Part shown: positions 63,912 to 64,000 of the stretch, piece by piece | Layout: each line of letters begins with the position of its first letter | How positions within the stretch are numbered: the stretch's first letter is position 1 | Source: Capronia americana | Lineage: Eukaryota; Ascomycota; Eurotiomycetes; Chaetothyriales; Herpotrichiellaceae | Assembly (NCBI GenBank): GCA_016110215.1 | Contig: JADWQD010000029.1 | Span: 1-64,000 of the forward strand | Direction of reading: 5' to 3' | Length of the DNA stretch: 64,000 nucleotides | Notes under the pieces: model-generated | Databases searched by the model: none | What the model saw: the letters and a program-made list of their open reading frames with translations, nothing else | What the model was told of the DNA's origin: nothing | Made by a program: the position numbers and the translations under genes

Positions 63912-64000
63912 AAGCTTCAGGGACTTTGCGGTGTACGAAAAAGAGGTGGGTAGATCTCTGGTTGTATTTCGTGGAGCGTATAACGGCAGAGTCATGGCGG

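Noticed and set aside
1..64000. CRISPR arrays, bacterial operons or riboswitches
   Set aside because: The sequence is eukaryotic nuclear DNA with spliceosomal introns; no direct-repeat array was seen.

Overview
The window is nuclear DNA from a filamentous ascomycete (Pezizomycotina). The evidence is the set of conserved single-copy fungal genes (trifunctional trpC, UPF1, NUP192, IMP4, TRAPP Trs130, the SIN component Cdc14), introns of about 50-70 bp with GTRAGT-like donors, CTRAY-like branch sites and YAG acceptors, and a mostly housekeeping, gene-dense layout with many single-exon genes. I see no order-level marker. A eurotiomycete or dothideomycete is a guess, not a call.

Layout. 0-7 kb: a GST, an unrecognised coiled-coil protein, a decayed WD40 fragment, and two convergent alpha/beta hydrolases. 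7-17 kb: trpC, a BRCT+WGR protein, IMP4 and UPF1 (IMP4 and UPF1 are divergent and share a promoter region). 18-26 kb: a thioredoxin-fold AhpC/TSA-like protein with a long disordered tail, a copper-fist transcription factor, a Sam35/metaxin-like protein, a SAM methyltransferase whose stop lies 5 bp from the Sam35 stop, and Cdc14. 26-32 kb: GGPP synthase, a cytochrome P450 in tandem, and an F-box-like protein. 32-38 kb: NUP192, with a short first exon not visible as part of the long ORF. 39-50 kb: an accessory-looking stretch with a fungal transcription factor lacking a zinc cluster, a 3.3-kb stretch without a credible gene, a peroxisomal 4-coumarate-CoA-ligase-like enzyme, an Af470-like membrane monooxygenase and a delta-12 fatty acid desaturase. 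51-64 kb: Trs130, a domesticated reverse transcriptase-related gene (rvt), an ankyrin-like protein and a large secreted Cys-rich protein.

The most remarkable gene is rvt at 56741-59461. It is an intact 906-codon, intronless reverse transcriptase-like gene that keeps the catalytic aspartates but has no endonuclease, RNase H, LTRs or repeats around it, and it sits among housekeeping genes. This fits the rvt class of cellular RT-related genes rather than a retrotransposon. Other points of note are a frameshifted WD40 relic (probably from an NLR/STAND-type gene), a copper-fist factor with an added array of four CxC pairs, and recurrent GTAC/GGAGTAC-rich palindromic words confined to intergenic DNA.

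Splice models were derived by hand from the sequence. No homology search or transcript data were available. Family calls rest on recognised motifs.
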